In this document: one piece after another, positions 12,017-22,994 of the stretch
Numbering within the stretch: the stretch's first letter is position 1
Layout of the letters: every line of letters begins with the position of its first letter
Origin: Erythroxylum novogranatense
Lineage: Eukaryota; Streptophyta; Magnoliopsida; Malpighiales; Erythroxylaceae
Assembly: GCA_029891385.1 (NCBI GenBank)
Contig: CM057234.1
Location: 20,632,350 to 20,696,349, forward strand
Length of the DNA: 64,000 nucleotides
Reading direction: 5' to 3'
Position numbers and translations under genes: made by a program
Notes under the pieces: model-generated
Database searches by the model: none
Told to the model about the DNA's origin: nothing
What the model saw: only the letters and a program-made list of their open reading frames with translations

Positions 12017-12325
12017 TCCACAAATAAAAGAAATAGTAACAAAATTTTCTCACAATCACACAAAGTCGAATAAAAGTGAAATGTGATGAATGCGAGCGTA
12101 TGAGTGTATGGATGTATGTATGAGTGTGTATGTGTGAAAATTTTGCTAAGTAAGAAAAAATTAAAGTATGGAAGTATGCTTGTGAAAAGGAAAATCAAAA
12201 CCTATACTATGAACAAGTATGAAGATTAAACTATCCTAAATGCACTGCAAAAGCAAAGATTCCGATTATCAACGATAACTGAAATGAAATGGCAATGGCT
12301 ATCCTACGGTAAACCAATTTCTTGG
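12017..12325 (-). other. Athila 5' untranslated leader
   Basis: The stretch between PBS and gag start holds a purine/TG-rich part (about 12080-12140 with repeated GTATG words) and no supported gene. It fits a retroelement leader. Confidence 0.6.
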
Positions 12326-12344
12326 TTCCTCGGCAACGAAAACA
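12326..12344 (-). promoter_or_regulatory. Athila primer-binding site, eroded
   Basis: On the minus strand this reads TGTTTTCGTTGCCGAGGAA. It matches the usual Athila PBS (tRNA-Asp type, TGGCGCCGTTGCCGGGGA from family knowledge) at 13 of 18 positions and lies three bases from the inferred LTR end at 12348. Confidence 0.6.
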
Positions 12345-12347
12345 TTT

Positions 12348-13897
12348 TGATCGGCTCTTTGTATCGATCTAAAGATCAATCCCTTGGAAACCGAATAAAA
12401 AATAATCAAATTCCAAGGATTGCAATACAGGATGCAACCTCGGGTTGTCTCACTTAATGGAACCAAGTGAAAAAGGTCTAAGCTAGCCTAATTGTCAAAA
12501 ATTGCAATCAAAGTTGATAAAATGGGGGTTTTGGTCATTAAAAAGAACTAAGGAAATTTAACTAAAATTGAAGGACAAAGTATAAAAAGTATCTTTTTGG
12601 ATTTTAAGGAAATAAATGAAATTGAAAATTTGAGTAATAAGTAAATGAGAATAAATCCTCTTGAAAATGAGTTTAGGCTATCATGGTTCAAAACAAATTT
12701 TTAGGGAGTGAAATTCACTAAGCTTTCGATTAACAAACCTTAAAGATTCTCCTTAAGTCTAGAATCTTAATTAATGAACTCCATTTCTCAAGATTCCATT
12801 AAGTGCTCTTAAGCCTTAGAACCTTAAGAGACTCTTTAAGTCCAAGGTTTTAAACAACGAACTCTGTTAATTACAACGTTGTTAAATGCATCTTAGTGTG
12901 TGAAATGAACAAGTTAATGCAATTGGACATTTGGCTCAAGCACACCCTCAATATCAAACACAACTAGGTAGATAAAGAGAATTAACACAATCACCAAAAT
13001 ACATATATGAAACTTCATATATTGAGCATCAAAGTTATACAAATAACCAATCCCATAACACAAGACATCGTTTGACACTTGATTAAACTATAACCAAGCT
13101 AATCTAACGACACAGCAGTAAACCCTAACTCAGGAATTTCAACAATGCAATTAAACTTGACGATGTAAGATTAACTCCCTTTTTAAGAACCGGTGAACTC
13201 AAGCTGATGCCACATTCTCAAGAGGAAATGTGGATTTAGTCGAGCATGACTCCAGATTCTCTCACGACTGTTGAAGATCGGATGTCACCCATGGTTGCAG
13301 TAGAGACTGGCGGTGGAGTAAAGATGATGGCGATGGTCAGAGATGAAGGGGTGATCGTGTTTTGTGGAAAAATTATCTCTTTGCCTCCCAAGTATATCTC
13401 GACAAATGAAGCTCGTTTGACCTAAATTTAGCATCCTTTTAAATGATGTGCGGGTAGGGTCGACACAGTGAGAGAACTTTCCAAATAAAATCCGGATATC
13501 CGTCTGCTCACCGCGGTGAGATGCTTCTTTGACGCCGCGGTGTGTTACTTGATTGGCGTCACGGCGTGCTTTTCTTGGATCGCTCGCTGCGACGTGTTGT
13601 TTGTAGCATATTGCGACGTGCGAACTTCTTCATGCGCCATGACGTGTCGACTCTTCTGATCCTTTTGACTCTTCTTTTCCCCTACAATATGAAACAACAA
13701 TTTGCGGTATCAATTGTCCTTGGAAAAATTATGATGGAATTAATGTCAATTTGAAAAAAATTTGCTATCAAATTTTATAAAGTATGAGCTCATGGAAGGG
13801 ACTAATTAAAGCACAAAAATCACAAATTAAGAGTCAAAAAGCACATTAAAAACTATGAAAGTGTAGCCAATTTATATAATAAACTTGGGCTCAATCA
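12348..13897 (-). mobile_element. Athila 5' LTR, about 1.55 kb
   Basis: Bounded on the minus strand by TGATTGAGCCCAAG at 13897 and ...GCCGATCA at 12348, next to the PBS. The start, followed by TTTTTAATGTGCTTTTTGAC, resembles Athila LTR starts known from other plants. The inside contains the GC-rich GACGCCGCGGTG repeats near 13500-13620. The outer flank is GTGCT (13898-13902); its partner would be left of the window. No gene is supported inside. Confidence 0.7.
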
Positions 13898-14399
13898 GTG
13901 CTTCATAATATGATTGATTATGATAGATACATTCCACACATGAATGCACAATCAGATAATAGTAGTTGTGGCCAGAGTAGCCACCAATCAGAGCTTAAAG
14001 CTCAAAGTGTTAAAAGAGCCTTGAGCTCAGACAGTGATTAAGAGCCTAAGGCTCACTATGTAAAATGAGCCCTGTATTCTCATGGGATAAGGGAAAGTTA
14101 GTAATGAGCCTGGTATCTAAAATGGATACGGGACGGTTGAGGCAATCGGTCACAACAACGTAACAATTGGAAAAGAGTCTTATGAGCATTTCATATGCAT
14201 TTTTTTCAAGTATGTGGATTGTTCGAAATGCCAAATTGATTTGCTCTTAAATGTAAATGTGATATGTGTTCATTATGCAAAGTTGTGACTTATATGTTAT
14301 GTGCAGTGTTGTGTTGCATGAATTGAGTGAACCATCGATGATGGTTACCTCATTAAGTTCGCAAAACTCACAAAAATTACAACGTTGCCTTTACAAGAT
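13898..14399 (+). mobile_element. Gypsy LTR fragment (TGTA-type family)
   Basis: Carries the hairpin ACCATCGATGATGGT (14331-14345) followed by AAGTTCGCAAAACTCAC, as in the LTRs at 34134, 36881 and 41588, and matches the minus-strand fragment at 22995-23790 through CAACGTTG...TTTACAAGAT. Both LTR ends are missing. It directly abuts the broken end of the copia RT at about 14399, so it marks where that element was truncated. Confidence 0.72.
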
Positions 14400-15450
14400 A
14401 CTGCGATATAGACGGGCATCGGTTGTGGCTGAACCATCATTAAGTTTCAGAGTAGTTGATGAACATAAAGGGGTTGCACATGGATTGCAATCTGCCATTT
14501 GAAATTTGTGAAGTAAATCATGAATGTAGCGCTGTTGAGAGAGGAAGATACCATCACCATTTGGTATGAGTTTGATCCCAAGGAAATACGACAGAGTCCC
14601 CATGTGTTTGAGAGAGAAAGTTCTGGAGATTTCTGCAATAAATCTATTAAGTTCAGATGAGGAATTGCCAGTTAGCAGCAGGTCATCAACATAGACTAGA
14701 AAATACATGAGGACACCTTCACACTTATATACAAAAAGAAAAGAATCACAGGTGCTACTAGTAAAATCAAACCGAAGAAGAAAGACACAAAGTTCTTGAT
14801 ACCAGGCGCGTGGAGCTTGCTTTAGACCATAAATAGCTTTGTTTAATTTACAAACATATTTTGGATGTGCCTTGTTAACAAATCCTGGTGGTTGTTGCAT
14901 ATATACCATTTCTGTAAGTCGTCCTTGAAGAAAAGCGTTATTCACATCCATTTGATGGAGAGGCCAAGAGTTTGCCAACGCTAAGGATAGAAAAATTTTT
15001 ATTGTTTGATGTTTCACCACGGGTGAGAAGGTTTCTGTGTAGTCGATGTCGGGACATTGACTATAGCCTTTTGCAACAAGGCGAGAGTTATATTGAGCCA
15101 CTGATCCATTCGGATTGCATTTGGTGCAAAAAAGACACATACACTTAATGACATTCTAAGCTTCTGTAGGAGGAACTAGTGTCCAAGTGCCATTACGAAG
15201 GAAGGCATTATATTCTGAAAAAGCTGACTGGCGACAATGTGGTAATTGAAGATCCTGATGTATTGTGCGTGGTTCATCAGTGTGGGGTAGAGGGTGACGG
15301 GTAGTGATGAAGGTTTTGGGTTTATGGATATTGTTTTTGGATCGAGTGATCATAGGATGAAGATTAGTGGAAGGGGGTTGTGGTTGTGGTGAGGATGATA
15401 AGGTAGAATCAGACAATACCATTGGTGATGAATAATGAGGCTGTAGAGGT
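14391..15450 (-). pseudogene. Ty1/copia reverse transcriptase, truncated before RNase H
   Basis: Clear copia RT blocks in order: NSRLVAKGYSQ, DYTETFSPVVKHQTIK, QMDVNNAFLQGRL, PPGFVNKAHPKYVCKLNKAI, YGLKQAPRAWYQ, the catalytic box LVYVDDLLLTGN, and SLKHMGTLSYFLGI. The frame ends LYRSIL then stop, where family members continue into the RNase H domain; the gypsy LTR fragment at 13898-14399 replaces it. A stop at about 15156 interrupts the start of the domain. The gene is in one continuous frame with the integrase, protease and gag segments to its right. Confidence 0.92.
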
Positions 15451-16650
15451 GGTGAAGGTTCTATATGAGCAGATAGTACGGGTCATATAGGAGATGCCAC
15501 AATAGGAGTAATTTGATGATACATAGGTGGAGAGACCATGGTTTCAGCTGATGAAGGGATAACCGATTGTTTGTGTGATTCATAAGGAAAGTTATCATCG
15601 ACAAAGACATCATGCCTGGAGGTATATAATTTGTTTGTTTGCAGGTCAAGACATAGGTAGGCAAATTGGGTGGAGGAGTAACCAACGAAGACGCACAGAG
15701 TAGACCTTGGTTGAAGTTTATGTGTGGTATATAGACGAATCCACGGAAAACAAAGGTAGCCAAAAGAGTGGAGATGCTTGTAACTAGGTGACTGATTAAA
15801 CAATTTTTCAAGTAGGGTTTTCATGTGAAGTGTCGGAGTGGGTAATCTATTGATGAGATAAACAGCTGTACGGGTGGCATAAGACTAGAACTTGGCGAGT
15901 AGTTTGCAGTGATGAAGAAGGGCTTTAGTGGTTTCAACTATATGGCGATGACATCTTTCAGACATCCCATTCTGTTCGGGAGTATGTGGTGGAGTGGTAA
16001 GATGAGTAATGCCATGATTGGTTAGGAAGGGTTTAAGGTGGATAAACTCACCGCCATTATCTGAGTACAAGGTTTTTATAGATGTTTCAAATTGAGTTTC
16101 AACAAGTTTTCAAAAGTTGATAAATGTAGATGAAACGTCAGATTTGTTTTTTAGCAAGTAAACCCATGTATATTTTGTGAAGTGATCAACAAAAATCACG
16201 TAGTAACGAAAACCATGAACGGAAATCATCGGTGCAGAACCCCAAACATCAGAGAATATTATTTCTAAAGGTTTATTGTTTTGCAAACGAAGAGTTGAAA
16301 AAGGAAGTTTATGACTTTTGGCACACCGACATGAAATACTCATATCAGATGACAACATACGAGATCCTAACTTATTGGTCGACTGGAGGAAATTGAACAC
16401 TTTATTTGATGGATGACCTAAGATGTGATGGAGGACTGGTGGACTTGGAAGTTTGGTATGATAGACAGCTGGTTTGCTCATCGAAAGGCATAGATCATAT
16501 AGATCATTATGGCATGAATATGTAAGAAGCATTGTCTGGGTCTGCAGCAACTGAAAATAGTTTGGTAAAAATTCAATGGAGATGTTATTTGTGGTACACA
16601 GGCGTTTAACAGAAAGAAGATTCTTATTGATTTTTGGCACATGTAAAACC
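15451..16650 (-). pseudogene. Ty1/copia integrase
   Basis: Shows the pre-integrase and zinc region (LLSVKRLCTTNN, HHILGHPSNK, SISCRCAKSHKLPF), the core (IIFSDVWGSAPMIS with the first Asp, YSDNGGEF with the second, TPEQNGMSERCHRHIVET with the Glu), and the tail HSFGYLCFPWIRLYTTHK and FVGYSSTQFAYLCLD. In-frame stops occur at about 16110 (TGA), 15885 (TAG, in AKF-stop-SYATR where relatives have Trp) and 15483 (TGA). The catalytic residues are all present. Decay is by point mutation only; I see no frameshift. Confidence 0.9.
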
Positions 16651-17012
16651 TTGTCACAGATGATGGATTTAGAAGTAGTGGGGAGATAGAAACTACCAGT
16701 ATTATTGATGGAAACTTCATATCCATCTCCAACCTGCAAATTGTCATCCCCTCTGTATGGGGAATGTATGGACAGATTATTGAGGTCGTTGGTAACGTGA
16801 TGGGTAGCACCTGAGTCGAGAATCCACTGCCCTTTGGAGGATGCCCCTTCCGTGCGAACAGTATAAGCACCTGGGACACGATTTGGTCGTGATGTAGTCT
16901 GCATGTGTCGGATTTGTTGTTTGGGAGGCTTCCCATGTAGCAGCCAGCATGTCTTGGCTGTGTGCCGAGGTTTGTCACAGTATTGGTAGACAAGGTCTTG
17001 TTGGTCAGTCAT
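16651..17012 (-). pseudogene. Ty1/copia gag zinc-knuckle region and protease
   Basis: The protease active site reads QWILDSGATHHVTND at about 16785-16830, a standard copia DSGA box. Before it lies a degenerate CCHC knuckle (YQYCDKPRHTAKTCW) in which the first Cys of the CX2C pair is Tyr. It is in frame with gag upstream and integrase downstream. The protease would cut the copia polyprotein. Confidence 0.88.
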
Positions 17013-17819
17013 GCCATGATTGACAAATGCATGTGCTTTGGTATTGTGGAGGATAGGAGAGCGGTTTGAAGAACCAGTATGGTTCGAGCGACTATAGCTT
17101 CGTTGATAGCCTTGGCTCTATTTACTGGTGACATGCACAGATGGTGTTTGAACAGATTCTTCCATCCTCATTTGCCGCTCCAGAAAGCTCTCAAAGTCAA
17201 CCAATTTTTCATGAAGATCATTAAAACCAGTCGGAGTTTCGCAAGCACGAATGGCAGCACTAACATCCTTGAAATCAGCGGAAAGACCATTCAAAGTGTG
17301 GATTACCAAATCCGTATCAACAAGTGGTGAACTGACAATTGCAATCTCGTCTGCAATGCCTTTAATTTCCTTCAAGTATTCGGAAATGGTTATGCTTCCC
17401 TTCCGAATGCAGATCAGTTTTTCCTTGAGAGACATGAGTCTCGATCTGGACGTACCAGCATATGTCTTAGCAAGAAGCTCCCAAGTCTCCTTAGAGGAAT
17501 GAACCGAGTCAAGAAGTGTTACAATATTCGGAGCAACAGTAGTCATTAAAGCATGAAGAGCAAACTGATCTTGACGAACCCACATATCCAATTCTTGACC
17601 TATTGTGTCTGGGCAAGAAATGGTTCCATCAACATAGCCTTTAACGTTATAACCAATGAGTAGTGCACTAACCTGTACTCTCCAAGCAGGAAAATTAGCA
17701 CCATTTAATTTGGAATCAGCAGAGAATCTAGTGTTGAACATAATTAGGTTTTGAGGTAGTGTGGCTTCGATATTGACAGCAAATGTAGCTGTTGCTGCAG
17801 ATTCAGTATCTTGAGACAT
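17013..17819 (-). pseudogene. Ty1/copia gag
   Basis: Starts at the ATG at 17819 (MSQDTESAATATFAV). It has the plant copia Gag core: LNGANFPAWRVQVSALLIGY, WVRQDQFALHALMTTV, LAKTYAGTSRSRLMSLKEKL, ITISEYLKEIKGIADEI and IHTLNGLSADFKDVSAAI, the UBN2-type retrotransposon domain. A TAG at 17118-17120 cuts it before the downstream knuckle, but the frame stays open on both sides. The start codon lies 79 bases from the PBS. Confidence 0.9.
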
Positions 17820-17889
17820 TGTAATAGTTTCGGTGTTTGCAAAACATAGGCGGAAGTGGTGTTAGGAAAGAAGAAAAAAATAGTGCTGT

Positions 17890-17906
17890 TAGGTTAACTG
17901 ATACCA
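17890..17906 (-). promoter_or_regulatory. Copia primer-binding site (initiator tRNA-Met)
   Basis: On the minus strand it reads TGGTATCAGTTAACCT. The first nine bases match the initiator-Met tRNA 3' end used by most plant copia elements; beyond that it diverges. Confidence 0.75.
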
Positions 17907-18090
17907 TAAAAGGATTTTGAATAACTCTGTGATATTGACTTGATGAATTACGATATGTACTAGAAGTATATATACAGAAGGATTACAAAGGTTGCTGTAA
18001 CTAACTAAATAAAGAAGTATCTAAGAGGATATACACGAATAAGATAATATCTGGGAAGATATACAGTGAAGAGATTCACTAACTATATCC
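17907..18090 (-). mobile_element. Copia 5' LTR, end by PBS only; outer boundary uncertain
   Basis: Adjoins the PBS and contains TATATACTTCTAGTAC and GTATATCTTCCCAGA-like phrases on the minus strand, consistent with a short copia LTR with a TATA element. I could not place the outer TG end or a target duplication; the partner 3' LTR was lost with the RT truncation. Confidence 0.45.
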
Positions 18091-18900
18091 TATTAATTCA
18101 CTCCTCCCAATTTCTTGTGCCGCAGCTCTTCTCTAGCTTCTCACTGTTCAATCTTGCAAGCTTCTCTTCACGCCTGAGTCAGCAAGTTACACCAGCCGCA
18201 CTAACCCTTCACCTACGCCCCAGCTACGTTTCTCCTCCTGTGGCTGCTCACTCAGCTGCCGAATTGTTTATCTTATAATTTTTCCCTCCTCTCTAGCTTC
18301 TCCTCCTGTGGCTGCTCACTCAGCTGCCGCACTGTATATCTTATAAGCTCATGTCTACCGTGGCTTTAATTTCCTTTCATGCCCGCAGCCTCTACTGTGC
18401 GTTTTGCACAAAACGATACATGCTCTCCACTACTGCGTGTACTGTGCTTATGATGTGACAATTTAAGTTTGCAACTCTCTTATATCCTCACTGCTCATGC
18501 CTCCTATTCCCTGTTTGCACTGAAACATAGGCTGATATGCGTTCCTCTAAAACGCATGCGTTGAATCTCTTAAAAACGCTCAACATGTTGCAGCTGCGCT
18601 CCTCTTCACTGTGTAGCTGATTTGACAATTTTTTGAGCTAGGTTGTCACCAATTCTTTTGCCGCACCAAACGAATGCATGTTGTTCCCTTATGATACATG
18701 AAATGCCAACTCCGTACGTGTTAAACGCACTTTCTGCCAGCATTTTTTTTCCTGCTATGCACGTTTTGGCTGCTCTCCTCCCCACTTAATTCACGTTGTT
18801 ATTTATCTAATGGACTGTTTCTTTTTATTGTCTTATTTCATTCTTCTGTTGTCGTTTTGTACTTCTTTTTTTTTTCTTCTTCTTTTTTTTTTTTCTCCAC
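18091..18900. other. Unassigned stretch, no supported gene
   Basis: Relatively GC-rich compared with its surroundings, with many GCTGC/CAGCTG words and a 49-bp duplication. A 70-residue ORF at 18066-18278 starts with a hydrophobic run but shows no recognised domain and lies in the repeat, so I do not call it a gene. It may be LTR-derived. Confidence 0.4.
18230..18346 (+). repeat. Direct repeat, 49 bp x 2
   Basis: Copies at 18230-18278 and 18298-18346, each starting TTCTCCTCCTGTGGCTGCTC and ending ATCTTATAA, with three or so mismatches and a 19-bp spacer. Confidence 0.85.
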
Positions 18901-19530
18901 GAAGACAAGCAAAAATAAATCTTTAAAAAATAACCCAAATGTAATGCTTCCGATTTACTTTAATTTCTTTCATCCCAAATTTTATCTAAAATCATATATG
19001 AATTAAAGTGAGTATCTTAAGCATTTTCATGTCAATAATCACTAAGTGTAAATGATTAATTATATCAACAATTAAACACATATCATGCTCTTACCTTAAA
19101 TCTTCAACAAATGAAGAGATATTTGGTTCCAAAGAAATCTCTTATCTTCCTATACCTTTTTCCTTTCTTGCACAAGCCCAAAATCTTTCTAGAAAGTTTA
19201 GAAAAGATGAAACCCTAGCTCAACTCTCTTCTTTCCTCTCAACCACCGAGATCTCTCTTTTCTCTCTCTTTAATTTGTTATTTCATTTCCTTCTTTCCCA
19301 TTTTTGTTTTCCCCATCTTTAGGAAGAAAGCAATACTTCTTTCTTCCCATTTTACCCTTAATAATTGAGAAAAGTCTACCTAGCCCTTCCTTTAATGACT
19401 TATGGTTTTTAAACTTAAGTAATCTACCCAATATACCCTTTATGTCTTCTTACTGCTTTTGATTTAACTACCCCATGCAATAAATCTACTAACATAAAGA
19501 AAAACTAATTCCTAAAAAAAAAATTTTGGT
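18901..19530 (-). mobile_element. Probable gypsy LTR remnant
   Basis: Read on the minus strand it has AGAGAGAAAAGAGAGATCTC and GAGCTAGGGTTTCATC phrases similar in order to 6490-6545 in the solo LTR, then a run of T-rich leader-like sequence. Neither terminus is identifiable and there is no ORF with a domain. Confidence 0.35.
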
Positions 19531-19990
19531 GGCCAACACAATGGATAATTGTTAGTGGCTATTCAAGACAATGATAGGTGAAATATCACACTTCAACTAT
19601 ATTGAAAGAAGGGACAGAGGTAATGTTGCAGGCAAAAATATAGCAAAGTTCACTAGAATTGGTAAAATTGGTGATTCTGACTCTATCTCTATTGATAACG
19701 TCCTCTTTGTTAATGGTTTGAAAAATAAGTTGTTGAGTGTGAGTCAGCTATGTGACAAAGGTTATAAAGTCATTTTCTATGCATCTCATTGTGAAATTGT
19801 CGATATTCATAGTGATAATATTGTGTTTGTTGGTTTCAGAAATTAGAATATATATTGTGATCAACTAGAAGACATGTCCTCATAAAGTGTTAAGTTTTTT
19901 GTTTCTTTAGAAAATTATTCATTTATCTGAGGTAGATGGAGGGAAGTTAGAAGATATATCTATAGTCATGGAATTCCTGAATGTCTACCA
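19531..19990 (+). pseudogene. Copia (SIRE-like) protease/pre-integrase fragment
   Basis: Begins with TQWIIVSGYSRQ, a decayed form of the copia protease box (normally DSGCS: the Asp is now Val), then a stop and IGEISHFNYIE. It continues IGDSDSISIDNVLFVNGLKN and KLLSVSQLCDKGYKVIFYA, the pre-integrase part typical of the SIRE/Maximus lineage. It is in the opposite orientation to the other SIRE-like pieces at 20990-22994. It ends in sequence without recognisable homology near 19990. Confidence 0.75.
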
Positions 19991-20039
19991 CATAGGCCAA
20001 AAATGTTTCATACCCTTTCCTTATCATTTTTTTTACTAA

Positions 20040-20930
20040 CAGAGCTGAAACAACTCCAGGTGGGCTTAACTTTCTGTCTCCCACAAACACTACTTTCTCC
20101 CATCATCCAACTCAAACTTTACTACCTTCCGTTTGTAATCCAAATTAGCATTATACTTCTTTAACGTGTCCATACCTAAAATCACATCAAATCCTCCCAT
20201 CTTTAATAACATTAGATCCACCACTAATCGTTCTCCTCCAATATATATCTCACAGTCTCTATAAACTTGACTAATCACAACATACTAGTTGATTGGAATA
20301 CTAATCATTAAAAGAGTATCCAATGGGCTCAGATTTCTACCACACACAATTCTACTTGATGACACCAATGAATAGGTAGAACCCAAATCAACTAAAAGAA
20401 CAAAATCATTATCAAATAATTTAATCATATCAGTCACAACTTTTGGAGTTGTCTCTATATCCTCCTATGTCATTGCAAACACTTTAGCTGGTGTTTGCCC
20501 CTTTGGTCTTCGTGGAAGACTCACCCTCTTAATTGAATCAGAACTACCCATTTCAGTTGTAGTTTTGTTCCCTACAGTCTTAGCTCTCTTTAAAGGTTCC
20601 ATCTGACTTCTCTTCTCTCTTGCATACTACGGGCACTCTCAAGCCATGTGCCCTTTCTCTCCACAATTGAAGCAAGCTCTAGTCAATCAGTAACATTCCC
20701 CTCCATAGAATTTCCTACAGTGATCACACTTGGGAATGGGTGGCTTGTCCCCCACTCCTTTTCTACTACCTCCAACCATCGAGGCTTGATGAGAAATAAT
20801 CCTTATTTGTTCGGACCTACTTACACCATTGCTCCTCTCCTTAGACTGCACGGGGAAAGTCTTAGCACCACCTTCTAGCATAGGAGCACCACCTCCCCTC
20901 TTATACTTTTCTCTCCCCTTTGAGAGAGCT
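20040..20930 (-). pseudogene. Gypsy (chromovirus-like) gag zinc knuckle and protease fragment
   Basis: Reading leftwards: KCDHCRKFYGGEC, then a CCHC knuckle CFNCGEKGHMA..CP with a stop inside (about 20625-20690), then FVLLVDLGSTYSLVSS (protease active site with DLGS) at about 20365-20415, and MGGFDVILGMDTLKKYNANL with KRKVVKFELDDGRK (20090-20200). The order gag knuckle to protease and the GMD(W)L box fit Ty3/gypsy chromoviruses of the Del/Tekay kind. At least four in-frame stops; no RT follows. A fragment, joined to copia RNase H sequence on its right. Confidence 0.82.
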
Positions 20931-20984
20931 AAAAGGTTTTTGTGTTGAGAATACTCGAAAGGTCTTTTCAGGAGTGTTCTAGAA

Positions 20985-21655
20985 TAGGTGAAGTTCTCAA
21001 GGCTATGAGACTTTCTTCCAAAACTTCCTTGTGAGAGAAGTTACCAGCTGTAACTCTCTGTTACTGATGCCATTAACTTCGACGACCTTTAACCTTGCCT
21101 GTGACGTGTTAGACGGTTGGTTACTTATCATCACCATGTTGAGATTCCGTCTGATTTCCTTGAACTATTCTTCACTCAGTGGTTTAGTGAAGATGTCCGC
21201 CCATTGAAAGTTCGTCTCAATAAACTGAAGACTCACAATCCTTCTCTGAATGTAGTCATGCAAGAAATGATGTCTGACTTCGATATGCTTCACTCTCGAA
21301 TGCTAAATTGGATTCTTCGATAAGATGATGGCACTTATGTTGTCGCAAAAGATTGGGATCTCCTCCTCGTTTACAGAGTAATCTTCTAGTTGATATTTGA
21401 TCCACAATGTTTGTGATCAGCAGCTTGTGGCAGACATGTACTTGGCTTCAGCAGTTGATAGGGCAATTGAACTTTGTCTCTTGCTTGACCAGGAAACTAG
21501 GTTTGAACCAAGAAACTGTCAGCCTCTACTCGTACTCTTCCTATCAATTCTATCTCTGGTATAGTCCGCATCGCAATATCCAATCAACCTGAAATCTATT
21601 TTTCTGATTCCAATTATCTTGCCCTGCTGGTTGTCTCCAAATGTTACCGATCATC
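20985..21655 (-). pseudogene. Copia (SIRE-like) RNase H and pol C-terminus
   Basis: On the minus strand I read IGYCDADYTRD, SLVSWSS-like and ALSTAEAEYISA blocks, IFCDNISAIILSKNPIQHSR, VKHIEVRHHFLHDYIQKG and IFTKPLSEERF, which is the full RNase H domain with its conserved Asp and Glu residues. There are stop and frame problems around 21590-21655. It is followed directly on the right by the gag region of the same lineage, so the integrase and most of RT are missing: an internal deletion. Confidence 0.75.
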
Positions 21656-22994
21656 CCTTTTTATATTGAAGATCTAGGAACATAGACCTTCTTCCCGTCA
21701 TGTGTCACAAGCATCCACTGTCCAAATACCAATGGTGCTTGCTGCCTCTTCCAAGGAAGGATATCTGCAGGAGATATTATTTTATTTTTCGGTACCCAAA
21801 TTTTCTTGGGTCCTTTTGGGTTAGCAAAATGCACAGAATGATAATGATGCATTTTTTGATAAAAACGTGATTGTTGAAACTTCTTTTTCTGAAAGAATGG
21901 TTTCCTTTTCTGTTGGGACTTATTTCTAGTAAACCCTAATCTAGTTTTATCACTCGGGTGTCTACACTTTCCTAACATATCATTCATTCTTCTCGTACTT
22001 TCAGTGAAAGTTGCTAGATTAGCTGAAAGACTCTTGATTCTAAGCTTCAGTTGATTCATCTCTTCAGATCTATCTATGATTCTCTTTTTCTAAATTTCCT
22101 CTACTTGCTTCTTTAATCAGGTATTCTCTCTTTCTATCTCTTTTGTATTTTTCAGATTTTCTACATACTTTTTCTTCAACAATTTGTACTATTTCAGAAT
22201 AGCATGAGAATCTTCTAATAGTTAAGAATATGCATCTTGCAAGTCATCATATTTAAAGGTTACCTCCTCATTACTTTCCTCTTCAGCTACCAGGCATATA
22301 TTCACATGTTCTGATGTCTCTGAGCATGTATCTGATTCGGATGAATCTAGATCCTCCCAAGTTGCCATTATGCTTTTCTTGCCTTCTCTACTATTCTTTG
22401 GTTTCCTCTTCAATGTTGGACACTCGAACTTGTAATGTCCTAGTTTGTTGCACTCGTAGCATATGATGGATGTCTTCTCTGTCTTCCCATCATCTTTGTC
22501 GTTCTTTTTGAACATTTGATTTCTTTTGGAATTATTCTTCCACATTCATCTGATCTTCTTGGAAATGAAGGATAGCTCTTCATCTTCTTCACTCGACTCC
22601 TGTTCTGACTCACTGGAATCATCATTCTTTGATTCTTCAATCTTCAGTGCCTTTGATGAATTCCTCTTCCTTTGATTCTTGTGATTCTTTTGTCCGGCCT
22701 TTAGTGCTATCGACTTGTCCCTTCTGGGCTTGTCTTCAGCATTGAGCTTAACTTCATGTATCTTCAACGATCTAAGCAGTTTGTTAAGTTTTAATACGTT
22801 TAAATCCTTGGCTTCCTGTACAGCAGTAACTTTTGGTATCCATCTCTTTGGTAGACTTCTTAGAATCTTACGAACGAGATCTTGGTTGTCGTAAGCTCTT
22901 CCAAGAGCTTTAAATCCATTGATAATTGTTTGAAATCTTCCAAACATTTGATCAATAGATTCTTCATCTTTCATCTTGAACAGCTCGTATTGAT
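21656..22994 (-). pseudogene. Copia (SIRE-like) gag, internal-deletion derivative
   Basis: One frame with in-frame stops. From the right: YELFKMKDEESIDQMFGRF, GFKALGRAYDNQDLVRKILR, SLPKRWIPKVTAVQEAKDL, a long acidic Ser/Glu tract (about 22570-22640), the CCHC knuckle CYECNKLGHYKFECP (about 22400-22445), a coiled-coil-like part and the WVPKNKI segment that precedes the protease. The first part of gag is replaced by an LTR fragment at 22995. The protease, integrase and RT are absent on the left side, where RNase H follows at about 21655. Confidence 0.82.

Larger units (their letters stand above)
2451..13897 (-). mobile_element. Athila-type Ty3/gypsy retrotransposon, 3' truncated, with nested insertions
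   Basis: Reading from 13897 leftwards the order is 5' LTR, PBS, gag, protease, RT, RNase H, integrase. The gag-to-RT coding sequence is in one frame over 12016-8290 with several in-frame stops. The peptide SFLGHAGFYRRFIKDFSK and the gag-protease-RT spacing are typical of the Athila lineage (family knowledge). A 4330-bp solo LTR interrupts the RT/RNase H boundary, and another LTR cuts the integrase gene at 2450, so the 3' LTR and integrase C-terminus are not visible. The element is clearly dead but its domains remain easy to read. Confidence 0.88.

Noticed and set aside
18066..18278. Secreted small protein suggested by a hydrophobic N-terminus
   Set aside because: No conserved Cys pattern, overlaps the 49-bp duplication and the copia LTR edge.
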